Source: Muribaculaceae bacterium
Lineage (GTDB): Bacteria; Bacteroidota; Bacteroidia; Bacteroidales; Muribaculaceae
DNA: 64,000 bases
Direction: 5' to 3'
Assembly: GCA_022510425.1 (NCBI GenBank)
Contig: JAFLTO010000005.1
Coordinates: forward strand, 62,001-126,000
Position numbers and translations under genes: made by a program. Below the pieces are notes generated by a model that saw nothing but the letters and a program-made list of their open reading frames with translations, ran no database searches and was not told where the DNA came from. This document shows positions 17,104 through 25,829 of the stretch, piece by piece (the first letter of the stretch is position 1; each line of letters opens with the position of its first letter).

Positions 17104-18945
17104 TTATTTAAAAGTGTTATTTTTATATTTTTTCAAATTTAATGGAAATAATTTTTTAAGGATGTCAAAACGATTGATTTTTTTCAAATCTTGTTTAATA
17201 GCATTGATTTCTTCCGGTTTATACCAAAAGAACATTCTTCTTTGGGCAAGTTTTTCTTTCTCTTGAGTAGCAGTATAAACTTTCTCCCCGGTATATGGAT
17301 GTATACCTGAATAAAATATTTCTGAAGCCAGTGTCATTGGAGTAGGAGTGAAGTCCTGAACCTGTTCAAGATGAAAATTCAGATCTTTAGTATCAGCGGC
17401 CAATTCAGCCATATCATTAAGATCACAACCGGGATGAGAAGAAATGAAATATGGTATAAGTTGCTGATTTAGGTTATATTTTTTATTGATACCATCAAAT
17501 ATTCCCTTGAACTTTTTGAAAAGAGAGAATGATGGTTTTCTCATTATATTAAGAACTTTATCAGAGGTATGTTCCGGGGCCACCTTTAATCTACCGCTAA
17601 CATGATTTTTTATAAGTTCTGAAATATACTCTTGATTTGCCGCTTGTATCTTTGGATTATTAGTAGGTGCCATTGCAAGGTCATAACGAACACCACTACC
17701 TATAAAGGCTTTCTTGATTTTTTTATTAGCATCTACAGATTTATAAATATCAAGAAGTTTTGAATGATCTAAATCAAGATTCCGGCAAATAACAGGATGC
17801 AGACAAGAGGGTTTTACACATTTCTTACATAATTCTTTATTTTGACCTTCGAGAGCATACATATTAGCAGATGGACCACCCAAATCAGAGATATAACCTT
17901 TAAAATCGTTCATTTTAGTGATTTGATCCACCTCCTTTAAAATAGATTTTTTAGAGCGAGAAGAAATAAATTTACCCTGGTGAGCCGATATAGTGCAAAA
18001 AGCACATCCACCGAAACAACCGCGATGAAGAGTAACGGAATGTCTTATCATCTCATAGGCCGGAATGACTTTTCCCTTGTAACGAGGATGCGGTATGCGA
18101 GTGAATGGAAGAGAATAGATTGCATCAATTTCTTCCTGCGACATGGGCGGATGCATGGGATTAATTTTTACCATCCTGTCACCATGTTGTTGCCAAATAA
18201 CCTTACCATTATATTTATTTGATTCTTCCTCTACTTTTCTAAAATTCTGAGATTGAAGCGTTTTATCTTTAAGACAATTTTCATAACTGTTTAAGACTAT
18301 ATCTTCTGAAGAGGGTATTTCATTTGAGAAAAAAACTGTTTGTGGTATATTTGTAATTTCATTGATATTTTCTCCGGCAGCCAATCTATCTGCCAATTCA
18401 AGCATAGTTTTTTCTCCCATGCCATAGCAAAGCATGTCAGCTTTACTTTCCAAGAGTATAGATGGTTTTAATTTATTTTGCCAATAATCATAATGTGAAA
18501 CCCTTCTTAGTGAAGCTTCTATACCCCCTGCAATTACCGGTATATCCGGGAATAATTCTTTTAAAATAGTAGAATAAACTATTGTGGGATAGTCAGGACG
18601 CATTCCATGCTTATTTCCGGGAGTGTAAGCATCTGTGTGTCGTAGTCTTCTATTGGCTGTGTAGTGATTCACCATGGAATCCATTGCTCCGGCAGAAACC
18701 CCGAAGAAAAGGCGAGGAACTCCCAGTTTTTTGAAATCCCTGAGATCATCTCGCCAGTTAGGTTGGGGAACCAATGCAACTTTATATCCTGCATTCTGTA
18801 AAACTCGACCAATTACGGCAGCTCCGAATGAAGGGTGATCTACATATGCGTCACCTGTGAAGAGGATGATATCCGGTTGCTCCCAACCTAATTTTTCTAT
18901 TTCATCCTTTGTTGTGGGAAGAAAATATTTTTTACTGATCTCCAT
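17104..18945 (-). CDS. ygiQ: YgiQ-family radical SAM protein
   Basis: The 613-residue protein has a B12-binding-like N-terminal domain (residues about 20-200: DIILFTGDAYVDHPSFGAA) and the radical SAM cluster motif CFGGCAFC, a CxxxCxxC, near residue 310, followed by the conserved ISAHQGKFISSRS segment. It matches the UPF0313/YgiQ family by these motifs and by length. The reaction is not established. It sits 14 bases after uvrB and seven before the S9 peptidase, so the three genes form an operon, though no functional link is evident. Extra Cys residues (CKKCVKPSCLHPVICR) may bind a second metal centre. Confidence 0.9.
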   Translation of the reverse strand: MEISKKYFLPTTKDEIEKLGWEQPDIILFTGDAYVDHPSFGAAVIGRVLQNAGYKVALVPQPNWRDDLRDFKKLGVPRLFFGVSAGAMDSMVNHYTANRRLRHTDAYTPGNKHGMRPDYPTIVYSTILKELFPDIPVIAGGIEASLRRVSHYDYWQNKLKPSILLESKADMLCYGMGEKTMLELADRLAAGENINEITNIPQTVFFSNEIPSSEDIVLNSYENCLKDKTLQSQNFRKVEEESNKYNGKVIWQQHGDRMVKINPMHPPMSQEEIDAIYSLPFTRIPHPRYKGKVIPAYEMIRHSVTLHRGCFGGCAFCTISAHQGKFISSRSKKSILKEVDQITKMNDFKGYISDLGGPSANMYALEGQNKELCKKCVKPSCLHPVICRNLDLDHSKLLDIYKSVDANKKIKKAFIGSGVRYDLAMAPTNNPKIQAANQEYISELIKNHVSGRLKVAPEHTSDKVLNIMRKPSFSLFKKFKGIFDGINKKYNLNQQLIPYFISSHPGCDLNDMAELAADTKDLNFHLEQVQDFTPTPMTLASEIFYSGIHPYTGEKVYTATQEKEKLAQRRMFFWYKPEEINAIKQDLKKINRFDILKKLFPLNLKKYKNNTFK

Positions 18946-18959
18946 TGAAGTTTACTCCT

Positions 18960-21041
18960 TTATGGTTCATGAGTCCTTGTGTCCAGAATTTCCTTTAATT
19001 CAATAAGTTCATTACGGAATTTGGCAGCTTCCAAGAAATCAGTACGTTTTGCGGCCTTAAGCATTTCTTCATTTACTTTTTCTATTCTTAGCTTCAGTTC
19101 GTCAATCGACATGTATTCAATTACAGGATCCGCTGCCATACCTAATTCATGTTCCTCTTCAACATATGGTCTCGGGATATTGATAGGCTTCTTGAATTTA
19201 TCTTTGCTGGAAATAGGTTCAATTTCAGGCGAATCACCTCCATATAAAGTAATTAACTCTCTGGCTGAAGATTTCTTAATGATAGGAGAGGGGATAATAC
19301 CGTTTTTCTCATTATATAGAATTTGTTTTGCTCTTCTTCGTTCAGTTTCATCAATAGTACGTTGCATACTATCGGTGATTTTGTCGGCATACATAATAAC
19401 CTTTCCATTTACATTACGAGCCGCACGGCCGGCAGTTTGTGTAAGCGATCTGTGATTACGAAGAAATCCTTCTTTGTCAGCATCCAGAATCACCACAAGG
19501 CTCACTTGAGGGAGATCGAGTCCTTCCCTAAGAAGGTTAACACCTACTAAAACATCATATACTCCATCTCGAAGATCTTCAAGAATACGAATTCTTTCAA
19601 GGGTGTCGACATCACTATGAATATAAGCGCTATTTACTCCCCATTTTCTAAGATGAGAATCCAATTCCTCTGCCATTCGTTTGGTGAGAGTGGTGATTAA
19701 TACTCTTTCATTTCTTTCAATTCGAATACGCACTTCTTCCATAAGATCATCTATTTGATTCATGGTGGGACGCACATCAATTTCAGGATCAAGTAGTCCG
19801 GTAGGACGAATTACCTGTTCGGTGAAGACACCTTCACTTTTAATTAATTCGTAATCACCTGGAGTAGCACTAACATAAATTTTTTGGGGAGTAAGAGCCT
19901 CAAACTCCTCGAATTTGAGAGGTCGATTATCAATAGCAGCAGGGAGGCGAAACCCATATTCTACAAGATTCATTTTGCGAGAAAGATCACCACCGTTCAT
20001 GCCTCTTAGTTGAGGAATAGTTACATGACTTTCATCAATAATAGTAATAAAATCACGTGGGAAATAATCAAGCAGACAGAAAGGTCTCATACCAGGCTCA
20101 CGACCATCAAAATAGCGGGAATAGTTTTCGATTCCTGAGCAATGACCGATAGATTTCATCATTTCAAGATCGTAAGAAACTCTTTCACGAAGACGATCAG
20201 CTTCAAGCATTCTTCCTTCCTTAGCAAAGAAATCGCACTGTTTGCCAAGGTCGATTGAAATCTGATCGATTGCGTTGCCCATTCTTTCTTGAGTTGTGAC
20301 GAATATATTGGCCGGATAAATCTTGAACCCTTCAAGATTGGATAAAGTAAGACCTGAAAGAGGGTCAACAGTTTGTATTTTTTCAATTTCATCACCCCAA
20401 AATAACACTCTTAATTGAATTTCCTCAAAAGAAAGCATAATATCAAGGGTATCACCTTTCACTCGAAATTCACCCGGAGCAAGAGTTATTTCACTTCTGG
20501 AATACAAAGCATCTACAAGGCGACGCATTAAAGTGTTTCGATTGATCTTTTGTCCCACCTTAATTTCGATCACACTTTGAGAGAAATCTTCAGGATTTCC
20601 CATACCATATATACAACTGACACTTGAGACAACTACTAAGTCACGTCGTCCTGAAAGAAGAGAAGCAACAGTTGAAAGTCTTAGGCGCTCAATTTGATCA
20701 TTGATCATTAAGTCTTTTTCAATATATTTATCGCTTGTGGGTATATAAGCTTCCGGTTGATAATAATCGTAATAACTCACGAAATACTGAACGGAATTTT
20801 CCGGGAAGAAAGTTTTGAACTCAGAATACAACTGAGCAGCAAGAGTTTTATTATGGGAAAGAATAAGAGCTGGACGTTTTACCTGTTGAATGACATTAGC
20901 CATTGTAAAGGTCTTACCCGAACCGGTGACACCTAAAAGTGTTTGATGAGGATTTCCGCCTTCAATGCCTTTAACAAGTTCTGCTATTGCTTCTGGTTGG
21001 TCGCCTGTGGGTTTATAATCTGATGTGAGTTTATATTCCAT
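18960..21041 (-). CDS. uvrB: UvrABC excinuclease subunit B
   Basis: The 693-residue protein has the UvrB features: TGDQPEAIAELV Q-motif, Walker A GVTGSGKTFTMAN, the beta-hairpin region SYYDYYQPEAYIP that inserts into DNA, helicase motifs DESHVTIPQ, YVSATPGDYE and TAGRAARN, and a C-terminal UVR domain (LRIEKVNEEMLKAAKRTDFL) that binds UvrC. It verifies damage delivered by UvrA and recruits UvrC. I start it at the ATG at 21041 (MEYKLTSDY): the longer frame would begin with a TTG lying inside the -7 promoter box. Both uvrA genes of the window lie 12-20 kb away. Confidence 0.96.
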   Translation of the reverse strand: MEYKLTSDYKPTGDQPEAIAELVKGIEGGNPHQTLLGVTGSGKTFTMANVIQQVKRPALILSHNKTLAAQLYSEFKTFFPENSVQYFVSYYDYYQPEAYIPTSDKYIEKDLMINDQIERLRLSTVASLLSGRRDLVVVSSVSCIYGMGNPEDFSQSVIEIKVGQKINRNTLMRRLVDALYSRSEITLAPGEFRVKGDTLDIMLSFEEIQLRVLFWGDEIEKIQTVDPLSGLTLSNLEGFKIYPANIFVTTQERMGNAIDQISIDLGKQCDFFAKEGRMLEADRLRERVSYDLEMMKSIGHCSGIENYSRYFDGREPGMRPFCLLDYFPRDFITIIDESHVTIPQLRGMNGGDLSRKMNLVEYGFRLPAAIDNRPLKFEEFEALTPQKIYVSATPGDYELIKSEGVFTEQVIRPTGLLDPEIDVRPTMNQIDDLMEEVRIRIERNERVLITTLTKRMAEELDSHLRKWGVNSAYIHSDVDTLERIRILEDLRDGVYDVLVGVNLLREGLDLPQVSLVVILDADKEGFLRNHRSLTQTAGRAARNVNGKVIMYADKITDSMQRTIDETERRRAKQILYNEKNGIIPSPIIKKSSARELITLYGGDSPEIEPISSKDKFKKPINIPRPYVEEEHELGMAADPVIEYMSIDELKLRIEKVNEEMLKAAKRTDFLEAAKFRNELIELKEILDTRTHEP

Positions 21042-21059
21042 TGTTGAAAGTGTATTCTG

Positions 21060-21067
21060 CAAAGTTA
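21060..21067 (-). promoter_or_regulatory. -7 element of uvrB-ygiQ-peptidase operon
   Basis: TAACTTTG on the minus strand fits TAnnTTTG. It implies a very short leader and decides the uvrB start at 21041. No good -33 TTTG is seen at the usual spacing. Confidence 0.5.
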
Positions 21068-21151
21068 GTAAAGATGGATAAAATAAATAAGCAAGATATG
21101 TGCCAAATAAAAAATAATGATAATAATCAGTAGAAATAGGTTAAAAAAAGT

Positions 21152-21159
21152 TACCTTTG
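21152..21159 (+). promoter_or_regulatory. -7 element of tpiA-SPOR-folE operon
   Basis: TACCTTTG fits TAnnTTTG 34 bases before the tpiA ATG; no exact -33 TTTG was found. It stands back to back with the uvrB promoter. Confidence 0.5.
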
Positions 21160-21193
21160 CAAAAGGAAATAAACTCAATAAAATATTTTGATA

Positions 21194-21946
21194 ATGAGAA
21201 AGAATATTGTTGCGGGAAACTGGAAAATGAATACGGTTCTCGAAGAAGGAGTTGAGCTTGCAAGCCAAGTAAATGATTTATTAAGAGAAAAACCCGCTAA
21301 ATGCGAAGTTGTGATATGTGTTCCCTTCACCCATCTTGTATCAGTGAAGGGAGTTATTGACGAGCCTCTTAAATTGGGGGCTGAGAATTGTTCTGAACAT
21401 GCAAAAGGAGCCTATACAGGTGAGGTTAGTGCTGCAATGGTTCAATCCACAGGAGCATCACATGTGATATTAGGTCACAGTGAAAGACGTCAATATTTTG
21501 GAGAAAATAACGAGCAACTTCTTAAGAAGACAAAACTTGCCCTTGAGAATCATCTTATTCCTATTTTTTGTGTAGGTGAAGTTCTTGAGGAAAGAGAAAA
21601 CGGTACATATAACGAAGTTGTTAAAGGTCAAGTTGAAGCTCTATTTGAACTATCAGCAGAAGATTTCTCGAAAATAGTTATTGCTTATGAACCTGTTTGG
21701 GCAATAGGAACAGGCAAGACAGCAACAGCAGATCAGGCACAAGACATGCATGCACATATAAGGAAAGTTATAGCCGATAAATATGGCAAGGAAATAGCAG
21801 ATAATACATCCATACTATATGGTGGCTCATGCAAACCGGGTAATGCCAAGGAACTATTCAGCAAACCTGATGTAGATGGAGGTCTTATAGGGGGAGCATC
21901 TTTAGAAGCTCCATCTTTCATGGGAATTGTAGAAGCATTTAATTAA
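21194..21946 (+). CDS. tpiA: Triosephosphate isomerase
   Basis: The 250-residue TIM barrel has NWKMN (with the active-site Asn and Lys) near the N-terminus, the electrophile His in ILGHSERR, the catalytic Glu in [14 protein letters not shown] (loop 6 follows), and the phosphate-binding [10 protein letters not shown] and GLIGGASL loops. It interconverts dihydroxyacetone phosphate and glyceraldehyde 3-phosphate in glycolysis. The start is the ATG at 21194; a TTG two codons upstream is less likely. It leads an operon with a SPOR-domain protein (four-base gap) and folE, an order common in Bacteroidales. Confidence 0.97.
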   Translation: MRKNIVAGNWKMNTVLEEGVELASQVNDLLREKPAKCEVVICVPFTHLVSVKGVIDEPLKLGAENCSEHAKGAYTGEVSAAMVQSTGASHVILGHSERRQYFGENNEQLLKKTKLALENHLIPIFCVGEVLEERENGTYNEVVKGQVEALFELSAEDFSKIVIAYEPVWAIGTGKTATADQAQDMHAHIRKVIADKYGKEIADNTSILYGGSCKPGNAKELFSKPDVDGGLIGGASLEAPSFMGIVEAFN

Positions 21947-21950
21947 TTCA

Positions 21951-22436
21951 ATGAAAAAAATTTCGTTTTTGCTCTTGTTGACATTTTCATTTGTTTGGGG
22001 ATTTCCTCAAACAAATGAAAATGTCAATCCAATTGAAAAAATAATGGAGGAATCCAATGGTAATATAACCATTGATATACCTCCTTCTATACTTGAAGCC
22101 CTTCTACAAAGTTCTTACGGCAAAAAAAATGGTTCTGAATTAAAAAGCGGAATCAACAAAATAGCCGGTTATAGAATTCAGGTATTCAGCGATGGGAGGA
22201 ACCAGAGTACACTTGAAAGCAGAGCAAAATCGAGAGGAAACCTGATCTTGTCTAAGTTTCCAAAATACAAAGGTCAGATATATACATTTTCAAGTTCACC
22301 GAATTGGTATACGAGAGTAGGAAATTTCCGAACAGCCTCAGAAGCCAACAGTGCCTTGACAGAACTTAAGAAGGCTTTTCCCAATTTATCTAATGAAATG
22401 AGAGTTGTGAAAAGCCAGATTGTAGTTATAAAATAA
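21951..22436 (+). CDS. SPOR-domain exported protein
   Basis: The 161-residue protein starts with a signal peptide ([18 protein letters not shown]) and ends in a SPOR domain (residues about 70-160: [38 protein letters not shown]), which in other bacteria binds denuded septal peptidoglycan. It is therefore probably a periplasmic or outer-membrane-associated cell-wall protein linked to division. The gene lies between tpiA and folE; its stop overlaps the folE start in TAATG. The operon context says nothing about function, but the order is conserved in related genomes as far as I recall. Confidence 0.87.
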   Translation: MKKISFLLLLTFSFVWGFPQTNENVNPIEKIMEESNGNITIDIPPSILEALLQSSYGKKNGSELKSGINKIAGYRIQVFSDGRNQSTLESRAKSRGNLILSKFPKYKGQIYTFSSSPNWYTRVGNFRTASEANSALTELKKAFPNLSNEMRVVKSQIVVIK

Positions 22437-23014
22437 TGAGAGAGAATAAGGAAAAAATTATTTCCGAAATAGCCTCTCACTATCGAGATATTTTGAGATT
22501 GATAGGAGAGGATCCTGGCCGGGAAGGTTTATTAAAGACTCCTGAAAGAGCTGCGAAAGCTTTGTTTTCAGTGACGGAAGGTTACACCCAATCAGCTTGC
22601 GACATAGCCTCTAAAGCCATATTTGAGCATGATGGCTCCGGAATGGTTATAGTGAAGGATATAGAGTTCTATAGCATGTGTGAACATCATATATTGCCCT
22701 TTTTCGGCAAAATATGTGTAGGCTATCTTCCAAAAGGAAAAATTCTTGGCTTGTCAAAATTGGCACGTATAGTCGATGTATATGCGAAAAGATTGCAGGT
22801 GCAAGAAAGGCTTACAGCACAAATTTGTAGAGAAATTTCCGAAATAATTCCTAATGAGGGGGTGATTGTGGCTTGTGAAGGATCCCATTTATGCATGAAA
22901 ATGCGTGGTGTGGAAAAACAAGACTCTATGACTGTGACATTTGAATCCAGCGGGAAGTTCAATGAGAACCCTGAACTCAGAAAAGAATTCATGTCGGTAT
23001 GCGGTATTAAATGA
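22436..23014 (+). CDS. folE: GTP cyclohydrolase I
   Basis: The 192-residue protein matches type IA GTP cyclohydrolase: the zinc ligands are in [13 protein letters not shown] (Cys and His) and [12 protein letters not shown] (second Cys), with the catalytic [14 protein letters not shown] and [13 protein letters not shown] segments between. It converts GTP to 7,8-dihydroneopterin triphosphate, the first step of folate and pterin synthesis (and of queuosine/7-deazapurine routes). Length is normal for the short bacterial form. The start is coupled to the SPOR gene, and a strong terminator follows. Confidence 0.96.
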   Translation: MRENKEKIISEIASHYRDILRLIGEDPGREGLLKTPERAAKALFSVTEGYTQSACDIASKAIFEHDGSGMVIVKDIEFYSMCEHHILPFFGKICVGYLPKGKILGLSKLARIVDVYAKRLQVQERLTAQICREISEIIPNEGVIVACEGSHLCMKMRGVEKQDSMTVTFESSGKFNENPELRKEFMSVCGIK

Positions 23015-23059
23015 AAAGGATAAATCCAGACAAGATTTTTTCCGTTAAATATACCATTA

Positions 23060-23097
23060 AAAATTTTAGGCGACCTTTAAGGATCGCCTAAAATTTT
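23060..23097. terminator. Bidirectional terminator between folE and malQ
   Basis: A perfect 14-base stem (AAAATTTTAGGCGA and its complement) with a ten-base loop. The stem ends are A/T tracts, so it can serve folE on plus and malQ on minus. Confidence 0.85.
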
Positions 23098-23111
23098 ATA
23101 GTTATTGTTTA

Positions 23112-25790
23112 TTATCGAGCTGAAGAAATAATAGCGTTACGCATTTCTGTATTAAAATCTTTTTGATTAATTAGATCTTCTACAGTGAGGTGCATACGAT
23201 ATCTCCAGTAGTGAGTAGGATTAGATGGTTCGTTAATCTGATCCTCATGAGGATTTTCTCTTCGTAAATTACCATCTGCTGATAACCAGTCGGCCAAAGG
23301 AATGATACAGAACATAGAAGGAGAATTTAGCTGAAGATCAAGAATCTTTTTGCAAATCCAGGGTTCAGCATAGTAAGGAGCCTCACCATGTTCATGAAGT
23401 GCATTATTAAAGAAACGTTGGGTAACAGCTCTATCGCTTTCCCACCATACACGAATTCCTCCCATGTCATGAGTAGAAGTTGTGCACACAGAGAAATAAG
23501 GATATCTCCATGTATCACCGAATTCAAGTTTAGGATCTTTGGGCATTCTTTGAATTTCAAGTGATAGTATTTCGAGCCTTGCCATCACCTCAGGAACGCA
23601 ATCCGGGATCATTCCCAAATCTTCCGCACAACAAAGCATTCCCGTGCAATCAATGAGTGGTGGAAGTTTCCACATGGCCTTACCATACCAGAAATCATTG
23701 TGACGATGATAGAAGAAATCATTGTATAGCCGATTGAAACACCATTTCTCATAATCAGTCAATATTCGGAACTGATAAGTAAATTGTGCCGCAATACGTG
23801 GATGGTAATGACCCTTCTTATATGGATCTTCAATAAAGAGCACATCATCTATTAGTCCGAGCAGTGACTGACTTATGCGATAGTTCTTTTCCGAGTGTTC
23901 TAATTCGGCAAAATAACGGGCCACTTTGAGTTGAGTGTCAACAAAATCTCTTAATTTATATCTACCATCACCGATATAATCAAGATATAAGTCTTTAGCT
24001 TCCTGAGTATTATCTCCAAAGAAATCGGTAAGCATCCATTCCAATATTAAAGGTTTGGTTTGGATATCAGGATTTATCCAGAAATCATAAGAATGTCGCA
24101 ACTCTTCCGGAGAGAAGGGGAGTGCGGGGTTGAAATAACCCAAAAGACCATGAAGTGCATCCAAAGGAATTTGCCAAATACGGAAGAAACCTAAAATATG
24201 GTCGATACGATAAGCATCGAAGTATTCAGCCATCTTCCGGAAACGAGCTTTCCACCATTGGAAACCATTCTTTGACATTTCTTCCCAATTATAGGTCGGG
24301 AATCCCCAGTTTTGACCGAGCACTGAGAAATCATCTGGTGGAGCTCCCGCTTGACAATCCATATTGAAGAGTCTGGGAGATTGCCATGCATCCGCACTAT
24401 ATCTACTTATACCTATGGGTACATCCCCTTTTAATACCACGCCTTTAGAATGAGCATAATCACGCACATCGTGGAGTTGTTTGTCAAGATGATATTGAAC
24501 AAAATAATGGAAGTAGATTTCTTCTTTATGTGCATTGCAATAAGCCGATACTTTGTTATAATCGAACTCAGCATATTCTCCCCATGCATTGTTGTCAGGA
24601 GTGTTGAATTGGCTGCATAGCACTCGCCAAGCTGAATAGGGCATCAACCATTCAATGTTCTTATCTACAAATTCTTTGTACTCCCGTGAGTTAAGCACCT
24701 CGGGACCCTCCTGGTTATAAATTTCTTTAAGATAATTGACCTTTAGATTATTTACAGCTTCATAATCTACCTCTTTCAGTTCATTGAGACGATTGGATTC
24801 TTGTCTGTAATAATCCATTTTAGAAGAGTCGTTCAATACTCCGACTTCTTCAAGTCGAATATACATCGGGTGTAGAGCAAAAGTTGAATTTGCACTATAA
24901 GGATATGAATCCACCCATGTATTGGTTTTAGTTGTGTCATTAATAGGAAGAACTTGAAGAATTTTTTGATCCGTAATCACACACCAATCAACCATTTTTT
25001 TGAGGTCGAGGAAATCACCGACGCCATTATCTTCCTTTGAACGAATAGAAAAAACAGGTATAGCTGTGCCTGCACCTTTCCAATGATCACGTGGATTAGC
25101 AAATCTCAATCCATCAACAAGAATTAGACTTCCGGGTTTTTCATTTACGAAACCACAAATACGATTGTTGACAGTTTCCCACGCCACTGCTTCATGAGTG
25201 TCTTTCTTAAGAACTACAAACTTGTATTCGAAGGGTTGTTTACATTCAGAAAGAGGAATATTCACTGTCCACTCGGGATAATTCGCATCATTCATTATTA
25301 GAGACTTGGAAGGCAACCAATTTCCGAGTAACTTTCCCTCGCCGCAAATAGCCAATACCTCATCAGGATAAACCATGGGCGCACTAACATGCAGTTGCAC
25401 ACTATCAGGTAAAGTGGGAATTTGTCTATCTCTATTCGAGCGCTTTAGAATACCATCGATGAAAGCAGAAGAATAATAAGGTTTATCTACCGGCATGTCT
25501 TTCCAGGAGCTGAATATTTTAACTTCTGATACTCCTTGACAACCACTAAAATGATGGGGTTTACCCCATTCAAACCTCCACTCTTTATCTTTAGATTTCA
25601 CGACGAAGAAGAAATCGAATGCTGGTGGTGTGTCATCAAAATCCACGTCTACTCTCCAAAGATCGGGGGATACAAGACTCATTTCGAGAGCTTCACGAGG
25701 GTCACCTGCACCTAATTGCACTAAATCTCCACAAAGATATAGTGATTCACCCCACTGAGTATGATAATTCAGGTTAAAAGAGATTTTCAT
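23112..25790 (-). CDS. malQ: 4-alpha-glucanotransferase with two CBM20 domains
   Basis: The 892-residue protein has two N-terminal starch-binding CBM20 domains (about 1-95, with WGESLYLCGDLVQLG; about 130-230, with EVLAICGEGKLLGNWLPSKS) and a GH77 catalytic domain. Visible catalytic features are the nucleophile Asp in FDAYRIDHILGFFR (about 528), the acid/base Glu in CCAEDLGMIP (about 722) and the THDMGG stabiliser. It transfers glucan segments between maltooligosaccharides in glycogen and starch use, in the cytoplasm (no signal peptide). The tandem CBM20 form resembles plant DPE2 and is usual in Bacteroidales. It lies 39 bases after nrdJ, so it may be co-transcribed. Confidence 0.94.
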   Translation of the reverse strand: MKISFNLNYHTQWGESLYLCGDLVQLGAGDPREALEMSLVSPDLWRVDVDFDDTPPAFDFFFVVKSKDKEWRFEWGKPHHFSGCQGVSEVKIFSSWKDMPVDKPYYSSAFIDGILKRSNRDRQIPTLPDSVQLHVSAPMVYPDEVLAICGEGKLLGNWLPSKSLIMNDANYPEWTVNIPLSECKQPFEYKFVVLKKDTHEAVAWETVNNRICGFVNEKPGSLILVDGLRFANPRDHWKGAGTAIPVFSIRSKEDNGVGDFLDLKKMVDWCVITDQKILQVLPINDTTKTNTWVDSYPYSANSTFALHPMYIRLEEVGVLNDSSKMDYYRQESNRLNELKEVDYEAVNNLKVNYLKEIYNQEGPEVLNSREYKEFVDKNIEWLMPYSAWRVLCSQFNTPDNNAWGEYAEFDYNKVSAYCNAHKEEIYFHYFVQYHLDKQLHDVRDYAHSKGVVLKGDVPIGISRYSADAWQSPRLFNMDCQAGAPPDDFSVLGQNWGFPTYNWEEMSKNGFQWWKARFRKMAEYFDAYRIDHILGFFRIWQIPLDALHGLLGYFNPALPFSPEELRHSYDFWINPDIQTKPLILEWMLTDFFGDNTQEAKDLYLDYIGDGRYKLRDFVDTQLKVARYFAELEHSEKNYRISQSLLGLIDDVLFIEDPYKKGHYHPRIAAQFTYQFRILTDYEKWCFNRLYNDFFYHRHNDFWYGKAMWKLPPLIDCTGMLCCAEDLGMIPDCVPEVMARLEILSLEIQRMPKDPKLEFGDTWRYPYFSVCTTSTHDMGGIRVWWESDRAVTQRFFNNALHEHGEAPYYAEPWICKKILDLQLNSPSMFCIIPLADWLSADGNLRRENPHEDQINEPSNPTHYWRYRMHLTVEDLINQKDFNTEMRNAIISSAR

Positions 25791-25829
25791 GTATTAGTAG
25801 TAGTTATTATTGTTATTAATTATATTTTT